Shown piece by piece: positions 51,108 to 59,751 of a stretch of DNA of 64,000 bases; position 1 is the first letter of the stretch; each line of letters begins with the position of its first letter. This DNA comes from JAFMJV01 sp963814315 (GTDB taxonomy: Bacteria > Chloroflexota > Limnocylindria > Limnocylindrales > CSP1-4): NCBI GenBank assembly GCA_963814315.1, contig CAWFCG010000001.1, positions 682,001 through 746,000 of the forward strand. Direction: 5' to 3'. The position numbers were made by a program, and so were the translations under genes. Under the pieces are notes generated by a model, which saw only the letters and a list, made by a program, of their open reading frames with translations, was not told where the DNA came from and ran no database searches.

Positions 51108-52409
51108 ATGGCCGAACGGCCCAGCACTGACCACGAAGGTCGATCCGCTTCGTACAGTCCCCCACCCCAGCACCGTCCCGCTTGGATCGAGCATGGTCGC
51201 GGAGAACGACCAGCGTCAGGCGTAACGCCGCCTCCCGTGGCGCCTCCGCCGCCCGTAGGGCGCAGGTCGAGTCAGGTCGGTGGCCTGTTCGCGATCGCCC
51301 TGGTGGCTGCGTTGGTGGCCTCCGTCGGCACCTATGCATTGTTGCTCGGATCTGGCCGCTTGGACCGGGACGTCATCGTCTCCCAGCCCTTGGGTCAACA
51401 GACCGGCGTGGGCGCGCAGGCAGACCCTGATATCGTGCGCGTGGTCGAAGAGAATGCCGTCATCGATGCCGTCGATGAGGTCAGCCCGGCGGTGGTGACC
51501 ATCACCCCACGCGGGCGTGACGGCGCCTATGTCTTCGAAGGCGTGGGCTCAGGGGTCATCTTCGATCCCGACGGCTGGGTCGTGACCAATCGCCACGTCG
51601 TCTGCAACGCGGAGACGTTGACCGTGCAACTCGCCGATGGGCAGCGCTACCCGGGCCAGATCCACGGGCTTGACACGCTGACCGATCTGGCCATCGTCAA
51701 GATCGAGGGTCAGGACCTGCCCTATGTGGAGATGGGCAACTCCAGCACGCTGCGCGTCGGCCAGCACGCTATCGCCATCGGCAGTCCGCTGGGCACGTTC
51801 ACCAACTCGGTCACGACCGGGGTCGTGAGCGCCCTGGGTCGCCAGATCGACGTCGATGATGCCTGCAGCGGTGGTCGCCAGGTCGAATCGCTGCGCAACC
51901 TCATCCAGACCGACGCGGCTATCAATCCCGGCAACAGCGGCGGTGCGCTGGTCGACGCCGATGGCGACCTCATCGGCATCAACACCGCCATCGCCGGAGA
52001 CGCTCAGGGCATCGGCTTCGCGATCCCTGTCAACCTGGCGCGGCCCATCATGCAGCAGGCCATCGAGGGTGAGTCGTTGAGCCGCCCCTGGATGGGCATC
52101 TACTACACGGCCTTGACACCGGTGCTGCAGGAACAGCGCGGGCTGTTGCTCGGCTACGGGGCGCTGGTGGAACCGCCGGAGGATTTCGCGGGAGAGGCGG
52201 TGTTCGCCGGCAGCCCAGCAGCTGACGCCGGGCTTCGCAGCGGTGACATCATCACCCACGTCGACACGGTCCGAGTGGACGGTGACAACCCACTCGAAGA
52301 GATCCTGACGCAGTACCGTCCCCGAGAGACGGTCAACCTGCGTGTCCTACGCGGTGATGAGCTGTTGGATCTGAGCCTGCAGCTGGGCACGCGGCCGGTC
52401 GATCAGTAG
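51108..52409 (+). CDS. Membrane-anchored HtrA-like serine protease with PDZ domain
   Basis: 433 residues. A Pro-rich cytoplasmic tail (1-55), one helix (GGLFAIALVAALVASVGTYA), a trypsin-like domain with triad His163 (VTNRHVV), Asp193 (TLTDLAIV) and Ser277 (NPGNSGGAL), and a PDZ domain near 335-425 (GSPAADAGLRSGDIITHVDT). HtrA proteases degrade or refold misfolded envelope proteins. It follows the two-component system after 65 bases and may be its target. Confidence 0.92.
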   Translation: MAERPSTDHEGRSASYSPPPQHRPAWIEHGRGERPASGVTPPPVAPPPPVGRRSSQVGGLFAIALVAALVASVGTYALLLGSGRLDRDVIVSQPLGQQTGVGAQADPDIVRVVEENAVIDAVDEVSPAVVTITPRGRDGAYVFEGVGSGVIFDPDGWVVTNRHVVCNAETLTVQLADGQRYPGQIHGLDTLTDLAIVKIEGQDLPYVEMGNSSTLRVGQHAIAIGSPLGTFTNSVTTGVVSALGRQIDVDDACSGGRQVESLRNLIQTDAAINPGNSGGALVDADGDLIGINTAIAGDAQGIGFAIPVNLARPIMQQAIEGESLSRPWMGIYYTALTPVLQEQRGLLLGYGALVEPPEDFAGEAVFAGSPAADAGLRSGDIITHVDTVRVDGDNPLEEILTQYRPRETVNLRVLRGDELLDLSLQLGTRPVDQ

Positions 52410-52422
52410 ATCTTCCTGCACC

Positions 52423-52794
52423 CTACTCGCGGATGCCGCGCTTGCGTCTGATCTCCACCTCGGCGTGGTCCATGGACACGTCCATGGGCACCGCCAGCTT
52501 GCGGACGCGCACCGTCACTGCCGCGACCGAAGGTGACAGCTGCAGCGCCCCGCCCGCCAGCGCCCCGGCCAGGCCCTCAAGCAACCGGAAGCTGCCGCCT
52601 TCGACGGTCCGCTCGGTAAGCTCCACGAACGGGCCGTAGTCGATCGTGTCGGCCAGCGCGTCCGAGGTCGCTGCAGCAGCAAGGTCTGCCTCGATGACGA
52701 GGTCGATCTCGATCAGCTGCGGGAACAGTCGCTCCTCTTCCGTGACGCCCAACAGGCCTTCGTAGCGCATCGAGCTGAGCGTGATCCTATCCAT
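52423..52794 (-). CDS. folB: Dihydroneopterin aldolase
   Basis: 123 residues beginning DRITLSSMRYEGLLGVTEEER with the conserved Tyr-Glu; EIDLVIEADLAAAATSD, DTIDYGPFVEL, FRLLEGLAGAL (catalytic Glu region) and VRVRKLAVPM (Lys) are all family landmarks. It makes 6-hydroxymethyl-dihydropterin. Start at 52794 is preferred over a longer frame since homology begins there. It is last of the leftward folate set. Confidence 0.93.
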   Translation of the reverse strand: MDRITLSSMRYEGLLGVTEEERLFPQLIEIDLVIEADLAAAATSDALADTIDYGPFVELTERTVEGGSFRLLEGLAGALAGGALQLSPSVAAVTVRVRKLAVPMDVSMDHAEVEIRRKRGIRE

Positions 52795-52866
52795 CGTCGT
52801 GGTCTCCTGTCGTGTCGGCGTGGTCAGAGCAAGGCCAGACGCGCCGATCATGGCGGTGTGGTCCGG

Positions 52867-53739
52867 TCATGGCCGTGCGCTGCGCTCGTGCCACCCAGTC
52901 CGGATGATGGCATCGCTCATGCGGGCGACGCGGACGTTGGCCTCCACGTCGTGGACGCGGATGATGTCGACGCCGGCAGCGATGCCCAATGCGGTGGTCG
53001 CCAAGGTACCCTCCAGCCGTTCGCCGGGGGGCAGTCCGAGGACCGTGCCGATGGTCGACTTGCGGCTGGCGCCTAGCAGGATGGGCCTGCCGAGCAGGCG
53101 CAAGGCGGCGAGTTCACGCAGCAGCACGAGGTTCTGTGGCACGGTCTTACCGAAGCCGATACCGGGATCCACGATGAGGGTTTGGGGGTCGCAGCCGGCA
53201 GACTCCGCCAGCGCGATCGCTCCTCGGAGGTCGGTGATGACCTCCGACACGACGTCCACATACACCGGCTGTGCGCGGGAGTGCATGAGGATGTAGGGCA
53301 CGCCGCGTGCGGCCGCGATCGATGCCAGCGCAGCGCCGGCCGTCACGCCGGCCACGTCGTTGATGACGTCAGCGCCTGCGTTGACGGCTACGGCCGCCAC
53401 CTCAGGCTTGCTGGTGTCGATGCTGATGGGCACTCGCGGCAGGCTGGTTCGGATGGCACCGACCACGCTCGCCACGCGATCCAGCTCCTCGTCAAGGCTG
53501 ACCGGAATGTGCCCGGGGCGCGTCGACTCTCCACCCACATCGATGATGTCAGCGCCTGCGTCGACCATACGCACCGCCTGGGCGACCGCGGTCTCGATGG
53601 GTGCTGGGCCGGCGAGCAGGCCGTCACCGCTGAAGGAGTCGGGGGTCAGGTTGACGATGCCCATGACATAGGTACGAGCACCCGGACATAGCTCCAGACC
53701 ACGTAGGCGCAAGGTATGGGACACGGCTGGATCAGACAT
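52867..53739 (-). CDS. folP: Dihydropteroate synthase
   Basis: 290 residues. Motifs: YVMGIVNLTPDSFSGDG, GADIIDVGGESTRPG, ISIDTSKPEVAAVAVNAGAD, NDVAGVT, YILMHSRAQP, IVDPGIGFGKT, LLGASRKSTIG and IIRVHDVEANVRVARM, spanning the full TIM barrel. It joins hydroxymethyl-dihydropterin diphosphate to p-aminobenzoate and is the sulfonamide target. Start MSDPAV at 53739 overlaps the folC stop by 8 bases. The canonical MHxR(G/K) element is MHSRAQP here. Confidence 0.94.
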   Translation of the reverse strand: MSDPAVSHTLRLRGLELCPGARTYVMGIVNLTPDSFSGDGLLAGPAPIETAVAQAVRMVDAGADIIDVGGESTRPGHIPVSLDEELDRVASVVGAIRTSLPRVPISIDTSKPEVAAVAVNAGADVINDVAGVTAGAALASIAAARGVPYILMHSRAQPVYVDVVSEVITDLRGAIALAESAGCDPQTLIVDPGIGFGKTVPQNLVLLRELAALRLLGRPILLGASRKSTIGTVLGLPPGERLEGTLATTALGIAAGVDIIRVHDVEANVRVARMSDAIIRTGWHERSARP

Positions 53740-55138
53740 CGGCGACCATCTCAGCATCCGTCATCTCATCTGTCATCGCACCCGTCGTTGTGTCCATCAC
53801 GGCGTCCCCGACCAAGCGCGCACGCAGGTGACCCAGCAAGTACAACGAGCCGGCGATGATGAGTGGTCCACCATCAGATGCGGCCCGGTCCAGCGCGTAT
53901 TCGAGGGCCGCACCGGCATCATCGAAGGCGGCATCCACTGCCGCACCTGGCGCCTCGGCCCAGAGTCGTGCCAGGTCAGCGGCAGGCAGAGCGCGGGGCG
54001 TCTCGGGCACGCCGCTGGCCACGAAACGAGCGCTGCACAGCCGCTTCGATCGTCGCAGTTCCCGCAACACCTCGGGCACGTCCTTGTCAGCCAAGATCCC
54101 GAGCAGCAGGGTGACGCGGCCAGCTGGTAGCGATGGACCCAGATCGTCCACGGCGATGGCGAGCGAGCGCGCACCATCGGGATTGTGGGCGCCATCGAGC
54201 AGGACGACCTGGCCAGCGCGCTGGAGGAGCTCCAGTCGGCCTGGCCAACGCGTGCCGGCGAGACCGCGGCGGATGGCGTCGTCGGGAACGTCGGTCACAC
54301 CCGCCTCCCGCAGCGCTGCGATGATCCCCAGCGCCACCGCTGCATTGGCCGCCTGGTGCCGTCCCAGGAGCGACACCGCCAGCGGGCCCAAACGATCGTG
54401 CCCAAGGGTGATGCCGGCGTCGCTCATGGCCAGGAGGGGCAGCGGCGGACACACCGTCAGGCGCGCCTGCTGCTCCGCGGCGCGCAGCCCGATGACCTTG
54501 AGCGCCTCGCCACCGGCCCCGGTCACGACCAGCTGGCCAGTCCTGATGATGGCCGCTTTCTCGGCCGCGACCGATGCGATGGTGTGGCCCAGGAACTCCT
54601 GGTGGTCGAGGCTCACATTGGTGATCGCGGCGACGTCAGCTCCCCACGCGTTGGAGGCATCCAGACGCCCGCCCAGGCCGACTTCCATGACCATCACATC
54701 GACCCCGCGACGCGCTGACCACAGGTACGCGGCTGCGGTCAACAGTTCGAACTCGGTCGCCGGACCATGCTCGGCGACACCCGGCTCACTCGCCCCCAGG
54801 ACCTCCTCCAGCAATGCCTGCAGGTCGTCCACGGCGATGGGGCGGCCGTCGAGTGTGATGCGCTCGCGGTAGCTGTGGAGATGCGGACTGGGCGACTGGC
54901 CCGTCGAGTAGCCGGCGGCGCCCAGCATCGCCGCCGTCATGGCCGCGACACTGCCTTTGCCATTGGTCCCAGCGATCAGCACGCCGCGGAGCGCCAGTTG
55001 CGGGTCCCCCAAGCGGGTCAACAGCGCACGCATGCGGTCGAGACCCAAGCGAATCCCGATATGGCCGCGGGCCTGGATGCGGCTGAGAGCATCGGCTGTC
55101 AGGTCAGAAGGCGAGGATCTCTTCCTCGTAGAAGACAC
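53732..55138 (-). CDS. folC: Folylpolyglutamate synthase / dihydrofolate synthase
   Basis: 468 residues. ATP-grip of the Mur ligase type GVLIAGTNGKGSVAAM (about 50-66), GQSPSPHLHSYRERI, FELLTAAAYLW, EVGLGGRLDASNAW, TNVSLDHQEFLGHT, and RWPGRLELL, VLLDGAHNPDGARSL of the C-terminal domain. It adds glutamate to dihydropteroate and folates. GTG 55138 lies inside the end of the upstream small gene, giving a 35-base overlap. Confidence 0.93.
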   Translation of the reverse strand: MSSTRKRSSPSDLTADALSRIQARGHIGIRLGLDRMRALLTRLGDPQLALRGVLIAGTNGKGSVAAMTAAMLGAAGYSTGQSPSPHLHSYRERITLDGRPIAVDDLQALLEEVLGASEPGVAEHGPATEFELLTAAAYLWSARRGVDVMVMEVGLGGRLDASNAWGADVAAITNVSLDHQEFLGHTIASVAAEKAAIIRTGQLVVTGAGGEALKVIGLRAAEQQARLTVCPPLPLLAMSDAGITLGHDRLGPLAVSLLGRHQAANAAVALGIIAALREAGVTDVPDDAIRRGLAGTRWPGRLELLQRAGQVVLLDGAHNPDGARSLAIAVDDLGPSLPAGRVTLLLGILADKDVPEVLRELRRSKRLCSARFVASGVPETPRALPAADLARLWAEAPGAAVDAAFDDAGAALEYALDRAASDGGPLIIAGSLYLLGHLRARLVGDAVMDTTTGAMTDEMTDAEMVADV

Positions 55139-55517
55139 ACTGATTGAAGCGAGCGGAGAGGCAGACGTCCGTGACGTAGCCGGCGTCGAGGTGGACGCCG
55201 CCCCGGACCTGGCAGCGAGCGATGGTGCCCTCCTGGCGCATGTACGCCTTGAGGAGATGCGGCGTCTGCACGGGAATCGGTCCTCGTGGACCGGTCATGT
55301 AGAAATGCGGGCAAACGTTCCGTCGCAGGTTGGGCAGGCCGAATGGGATGGTAGGACGGAGGGCGGCTAGCTGCGTGGCGGCCACGTCCGCACGAGGCAT
55401 GCGTGGCGCGACCCGGGCGACGGGGCCTGGCGGCGGTGGTGGTGGTGAGCTGCCGATGGAGTGTGACCGCGACGCAGCGTCACGGCTCGATGGCACACCA
55501 CGCTCATCTGAGTTCAA
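55104..55517 (-). CDS. Small Cys-containing protein of unknown function
   Basis: Up to 137 residues. The first ~60 are Pro/Ala/Arg-rich, low complexity, and may not be translated. The C-terminal part is well ordered: LRRNVCPHFYMTGPRGP, KAYMRQEGTIARCQVRGG, YVTDVCLSARFNQCVFYEEE. Four Cys and a His spaced in this way suggest a metal site, such as a zinc or Fe-S knuckle. The family is not recognised. It overlaps folC by 35 bases in the same direction. Confidence 0.55.
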   Translation of the reverse strand: MNSDERGVPSSRDAASRSHSIGSSPPPPPPGPVARVAPRMPRADVAATQLAALRPTIPFGLPNLRRNVCPHFYMTGPRGPIPVQTPHLLKAYMRQEGTIARCQVRGGVHLDAGYVTDVCLSARFNQCVFYEEEILAF

Positions 55518-55581
55518 GCGATCCCCTCTCCGGATCTCCCCCGACTAGGTGTTGGACGATAGCGTGCCACAATCTGACGGG

Positions 55582-56745
55582 ATGGACGACGCCAGTGCAC
55601 GGACACACTCGACGAGCCGCCGCATGGCTTCCGCGAAGTCGGCCCCCGGGCCACGACGCTCCACCCCGACCAGCGGCTCGAAGTCGGGCGACGAGGCCCT
55701 GGTCTCGCCAGCTCGGTGGGCCGGTGTGGCTCTCGTCATGCTTGCCATCCTCGCTGCCATCGTCCTGGCCATGCTCAGTCCTGGTGAGCCCGATGCGGAC
55801 CTTCAGCCGGGCGGGCTGACGCAACCCTCTCCCACGCCGGGGGCATCGCCCGTGGATGCGCGTTTGCCCACGACCACGCCGATCATCAGCAGCGCCCCGA
55901 CGCTGACCGCCGAGGTCGAGATCCCGGTCGTCGTCCAGATACCCGCTGACGAGAAGCTGCCCAAAAAGCTGCTCACGCTGGTGCTGCTCCGTGGTGACGA
56001 GGAGATCAGCTCTGTGAAGAGGTTCAAGCTCGGGCAGGAGACGACGATCTACGCGCGACTGCTGGAGGGCGGGGTCAACGAGATCACCGCGGCGCTCCGG
56101 AGTGAAGCGGGCGTGGGTCCGCAGTCGGAACCGGTGTTCGTGACGCAGGACAAGGATGCGCCCGGCCTGGCTATCACGTCGCCCGAGGATGGCATGAAGA
56201 CCAGCGACAAGGCGATCGTAGTCGCGGGCACATCTGAGGTGGGGGCAGAGGTGAGCATCTCCAACAAGGCCAAGGGTGTCAAGTCCGAGCCCAAGCCCCT
56301 GGTGGTGGGTGACAGCGGAGAATTCGACAAGCCAATCGCACTGGGATACGGAAAGAACGTCATCACCGTGGAATCGAAGGACCCGGCCGGACAGAAACAG
56401 CAACAGGAAGTGCGGGTCACACGCCTCGATGGCCGGCCCGTGATCAAGACGTTCAGCGTGCCGAGCCGGATCAAGCGTTCGTCACTTCCAAACCAGATCA
56501 AGGTGATGGTCGAGGTCGTCGACCAGGCTGGCAAGAAGATGCCCGGTGCCACGGTCGCCTTCACGCTTGGTGCTCCCGGCTTTGGTGACACCGACGAAGG
56601 GACCACCGATGCCGATGGCCGCTACCAGTGGCGGCCGCGGCTACAGGCGAGCAACCCGCTCACGGACGGCATCGAGCTGGCTGTCACGGTGACCTCACCC
56701 ACCGGGGACACCGTCGAGGACAGTCGCCAGATCGAGCTCTCGTAG
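55582..56745 (+). CDS. Membrane-anchored protein with Ig-like beta domains
   Basis: 387 residues. A cytoplasmic Ser/Arg-rich tail of about 40 residues precedes one helix (WAGVALVMLAILAAIVLAML), then a Pro/Thr-rich linker, then three beta-sandwich-like parts: VEIPVVVQIPADEKLP to about 210, LAITSPEDGMKTSDKAIVVA (Big/PKD-like 'S-P-x-D/T-S-x-V-V-x-G-x-x' type), and a C-terminal Big_1-like domain (QIKVMVEVVDQAGKKMPGA, TVAFTLGAPGFGDTDEGT). Possible start 55549 GTG or 55582 ATG. It is convergent with the PASTA kinase gene and could be an envelope-surface partner. Confidence 0.75.
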   Translation: MDDASARTHSTSRRMASAKSAPGPRRSTPTSGSKSGDEALVSPARWAGVALVMLAILAAIVLAMLSPGEPDADLQPGGLTQPSPTPGASPVDARLPTTTPIISSAPTLTAEVEIPVVVQIPADEKLPKKLLTLVLLRGDEEISSVKRFKLGQETTIYARLLEGGVNEITAALRSEAGVGPQSEPVFVTQDKDAPGLAITSPEDGMKTSDKAIVVAGTSEVGAEVSISNKAKGVKSEPKPLVVGDSGEFDKPIALGYGKNVITVESKDPAGQKQQQEVRVTRLDGRPVIKTFSVPSRIKRSSLPNQIKVMVEVVDQAGKKMPGATVAFTLGAPGFGDTDEGTTDADGRYQWRPRLQASNPLTDGIELAVTVTSPTGDTVEDSRQIELS

Positions 56746-56761
56746 GTCGGTCGTTCAGGCG

Positions 56762-56784
56762 GCGCCGCCCTTCCGCGGCGGCGC
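56762..56784. terminator. Hairpin between Ig-like gene and PASTA kinase gene
   Basis: GCGCCGCC (56762-56769) pairs with GGCGGCGC (56777-56784) over a 7-base loop, between convergent stops at 56745 and 56856. It is likely a terminator for one or both genes, without a clear T-run. Confidence 0.55.
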
Positions 56785-56800
56785 GCAGTAGGATGCGGGC

Positions 56801-56875
56801 CATCCGGGCGGACCGGATCATCCGGGCGGGCATGGATCATCCGGGCGGACATGGATCATCCGGGCGGACATGGAT
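56801..56875. repeat. 19-bp tandem repeat, four copies, at the PASTA kinase 3' end
   Basis: Units CATCCGGGCGGACATGGAT at 56819-56837 (one mismatch), 56838-56856 and 56857-56875 (both exact), with a diverged 18-base copy at 56801-56818. The kinase stop (56856-56858) lies inside the array: the last unit encodes its C-terminal D-P-C-P-P-G. So the coding end was duplicated outward in tandem. A 19-base period is not a multiple of three, so extra copies shift the frame. Confidence 0.85.
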
Positions 56876-58688
56876 CCTGCGGGTCACCCAAGACGAGGTC
56901 CACGGCAGAACCTACCGGCACCGAGTCGCCCGGCTCCGGCAGCTGATCGAACACGACCCAATTCTCCGCTGGCGGTGGCTCCTCAGGATAGAGGGCTCCG
57001 AGCAGCAGACCGGCGTCGGCCAGTTGGCCACGGGCGTCCGCCAGCTTCAGGCACCCGAAGTCGCCGACCAATACCAGCCTGGATGAGGGGAAGGGGGTCG
57101 GCGAAGCGGGAGAGCCGGGGGTCGGCGCAAGCGTTGGCCTCCGGGTGGGCAGCGGGGTTCGGATGGGTGTGGGCGTAGGTTCCGTGGCCGGCCCCGAGGA
57201 GACGCTGTAGTCGACGAGGCTGTTACGCGTGGCCGAGGCGCCGGCACGAGGTTCGGTGGAGACGACGTAGCCCGGCGGCAACGGGTCCGCCACGCCAACG
57301 CGTTGGCCGGCGCGCAGACCGGCGTCTTCGATCTGGATGATGGCGTTGGCCTCCTTGATGCCATGCACATCGGGCACCACCACCGTCTCCACCTGTGTCG
57401 CGACCGTGATCTGGACGGTCGTCCCGACCGCCACCTCGGTCCCCGGCTCGGGTAGTTGATCGATGACGCGGCCGGCCTCATGCTGATCGGTCTCGTTGTA
57501 ATCCGTCTCCAGCACCAGGCCACGACGTTTGGCCATGCTGAGGGCGTCGGCCTCGCTGTGGCCCACGAACTCAGGTGTCCTCACCAGATCCGTGACGAGC
57601 GAGGGTGATGGGCTCGGCGCAGATGGCTCCTCTCCGATGCCGTTGAAGAGCAGGAAGAGCAGGATGCCGCTCGCGACGATCACCAGCAGGCCCAATCCCG
57701 CGGCCATCCAGGTCCACGGACCTGAACTACCGTGCTCGTGCTCCAGGATCGCTCCGGTGGGAGCGAGGATGGCCTGCGTTACCGGCGGGATCGATCCCGT
57801 CACTCCAGCCGGCTGTCCCGCCGCAGCCGCCGCGGCGCCTGCGGCAGCGTAGGCAGCGGCACCGGAGGGATCGGTACGAAAGCGAGCCAGCGCAGTCGAC
57901 AGCTCGGCCGCAGTGGGCCGCGCCGTGGGGTCGACCGCCAGACACCAGCGAACGATGGCGTCCAGTGCCGGCGGGACCTCGGCACGCACGGCCATCGGCG
58001 AAGGCACACTGCCCGATAGCCGCGCTACCGCGACGGCAGCCGGAGAATCACCGGAGAAGGCTCGCTGGCCGGTGAGCATCTCGTACATCACCAGGCCGAG
58101 CGAGTAGATATCGGAGGCGGGAGTGGCCGTGTCGCCGCGGGCCTGCTCAGGGCTGAAGTAGAGCACGCTGCCGAGCGTGATGCCGGTCGCGGTCACCGAC
58201 GAGCGGGCGGCCGCCTGCGCGATGCCGAAGTCGGCGACCTGGACGCGGCCGTCCGGTGAGAGCAGGATGTTGCTGGGCTTGATGTCACGGTGGACAAGTC
58301 CCCCTGCATGAGCCGCAGCGAGCGCGTCGGCGACCTGCTGGCCGGTATTGGCGACTGCGGTCGGAGGCAGGATGCCGTGTTTGCCGAGGGCCGAAGAGAG
58401 ATCGCCGCCGGAGACATGCTCCATGACGATGTAGGGACCCGCCGGGTCGGTACCGTAGTCGTAGACCGCGACGATATTGGGGTGACTGAGCGAAGCAGCG
58501 GCCTGGGCCTCGTGCTTGAAGCGCTCCACGAACTGTGCATCAGTGCCGAACTCGGGGCGCAGCACCTTGACCGCCACTTCGCGACCGAGCTTGTCGTCAG
58601 TGGCACCGAAGATGGTGGCCATGCCGCCTTGCCCAAGGACCTGCCGGAGCCGATATCGACCACCCAGCAGCGCGCCGATCTCAGCCAC
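56856..58688 (-). CDS. PASTA-domain Ser/Thr protein kinase (PknB-like)
   Basis: 610 residues. Kinase domain with glycine loop LGQGGMATIFGA, Lys41 (VAVKVL), catalytic Asp135 in HRDIKPSNILL and DFGIAQAA. One helix near 325-347 (MAAGLGLLVIVASGILLFLLF). Outside, three PASTA repeats (about 370-430, 435-505, 540-610), e.g. PEFVGHSEADALSMAKRRGL, separated by a Pro/Thr linker (EPTPTPIRTPLPTRRPT). PASTA domains bind muropeptides or lipid II, so the kinase probably links wall state to division or synthesis. It is next to galU. Confidence 0.94.
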   Translation of the reverse strand: MAEIGALLGGRYRLRQVLGQGGMATIFGATDDKLGREVAVKVLRPEFGTDAQFVERFKHEAQAAASLSHPNIVAVYDYGTDPAGPYIVMEHVSGGDLSSALGKHGILPPTAVANTGQQVADALAAAHAGGLVHRDIKPSNILLSPDGRVQVADFGIAQAAARSSVTATGITLGSVLYFSPEQARGDTATPASDIYSLGLVMYEMLTGQRAFSGDSPAAVAVARLSGSVPSPMAVRAEVPPALDAIVRWCLAVDPTARPTAAELSTALARFRTDPSGAAAYAAAGAAAAAAGQPAGVTGSIPPVTQAILAPTGAILEHEHGSSGPWTWMAAGLGLLVIVASGILLFLLFNGIGEEPSAPSPSPSLVTDLVRTPEFVGHSEADALSMAKRRGLVLETDYNETDQHEAGRVIDQLPEPGTEVAVGTTVQITVATQVETVVVPDVHGIKEANAIIQIEDAGLRAGQRVGVADPLPPGYVVSTEPRAGASATRNSLVDYSVSSGPATEPTPTPIRTPLPTRRPTLAPTPGSPASPTPFPSSRLVLVGDFGCLKLADARGQLADAGLLLGALYPEEPPPAENWVVFDQLPEPGDSVPVGSAVDLVLGDPQDPCPPG

Positions 58689-58736
58689 GCCACCTATCCT
58701 CGTGGGGGCCGGTCTGACCGACGGCCGCGGCCATGG

Positions 58737-59615
58737 TCACTGCAGGTCGATCCCCGCCAGATAGTCGCGGAACTCACCACCGATGTCGTCTCGGTCGAGG
58801 GCCAACTGCACGGAAGCCTTGAGCCAGCCCATGGTCGTGCCGGCATCATGGCGAGTCCCCTCGAACGCGTAGGAGAAGACCTCCTGCTCCTTCATCAGCG
58901 CCTCGATTGCATCCGTCAACTGGATCTCACCACCGCTGCCAGCCTGCGTCTGCTCCAGCTTCTCGAAGATCTTTGGCGTCAACACGTAGCGACCGATGAT
59001 GGCCTTGTTACTGGGCGCTTCGTGGGCGGCTGGCTTCTCCACCACGCCACGGATGCGGTTGAGGCGAACATCCGGGTCGGACCAGTCGGGATCGACCTCG
59101 ACGATGCCATAGCGGCTGGTTTCCTCCTGCGGCACCGACATCACGGCCAAGGTAGATCCACCGGTGTGCTGGTAGGCCTCCACGAGTTGACCGATACAAG
59201 GCCGCTCGGCCTGCACGACATCATCGGAGAGGATGACCGCGAAGGGCTCGTGGCCAACCAGCTCCTTGGCCATCAGCACCGCGTGGCCCAGGCCCAGCTG
59301 CTCCTTCTGGCGCACGTAGCTGATCTGCGCCATGTCACCGATCTGGCGGACGCGACGCAGCATCTCGATGTCACCCTTGGCCTCCAGCATCGACTCCAGC
59401 TCGAAGCTGTGATCGAAGTGGTCCTCGATGGCTCGCTTCTGGCTGCTGGTCACGAAGATGACCTGCTCGATGCCGGCGGCCACGGCCTCTTCGACTGCGT
59501 ACTGGATGACCGGCTTGTCCACCAGCGGCAGCATCTCCTTGGGCTGCGCCTTGGTGGCGGGCAAGAAACGGGTCCCCCAGCCTGCGGCCGGGAACACTGC
59601 TTTGCGAACGCGCAT
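58737..59615 (-). CDS. galU: UTP-glucose-1-phosphate uridylyltransferase
   Basis: 292 residues: RKAVFPAAGWGTRFLPATKA (nucleotide loop), PKEMLPLVDKPVIQYAVEEA, FVTSSQKRAIEDHFD, QKEQLGLGHAVLMAK, FAVILSDDVVQ, and GVVEKP are standard GalU. It makes UDP-glucose for envelope polysaccharides. Start 59615 follows GGGGAGG; an upstream frame exists but lacks homology. Confidence 0.94.
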   Translation of the reverse strand: MRVRKAVFPAAGWGTRFLPATKAQPKEMLPLVDKPVIQYAVEEAVAAGIEQVIFVTSSQKRAIEDHFDHSFELESMLEAKGDIEMLRRVRQIGDMAQISYVRQKEQLGLGHAVLMAKELVGHEPFAVILSDDVVQAERPCIGQLVEAYQHTGGSTLAVMSVPQEETSRYGIVEVDPDWSDPDVRLNRIRGVVEKPAAHEAPSNKAIIGRYVLTPKIFEKLEQTQAGSGGEIQLTDAIEALMKEQEVFSYAFEGTRHDAGTTMGWLKASVQLALDRDDIGGEFRDYLAGIDLQ

Positions 59616-59751
59616 CGATCCTCCCCTTCGAGCGCCGGGTCCGAGCCCGGACTTGGTGGTCGGCGCGGTTGTCTCCGACGCGAGTACCCCCGAGTTTACA
59701 GTGGTAGTGGCGGTCGTCTCGTCGTCCGTGGGCATCAGAACGCAGCCGGGC

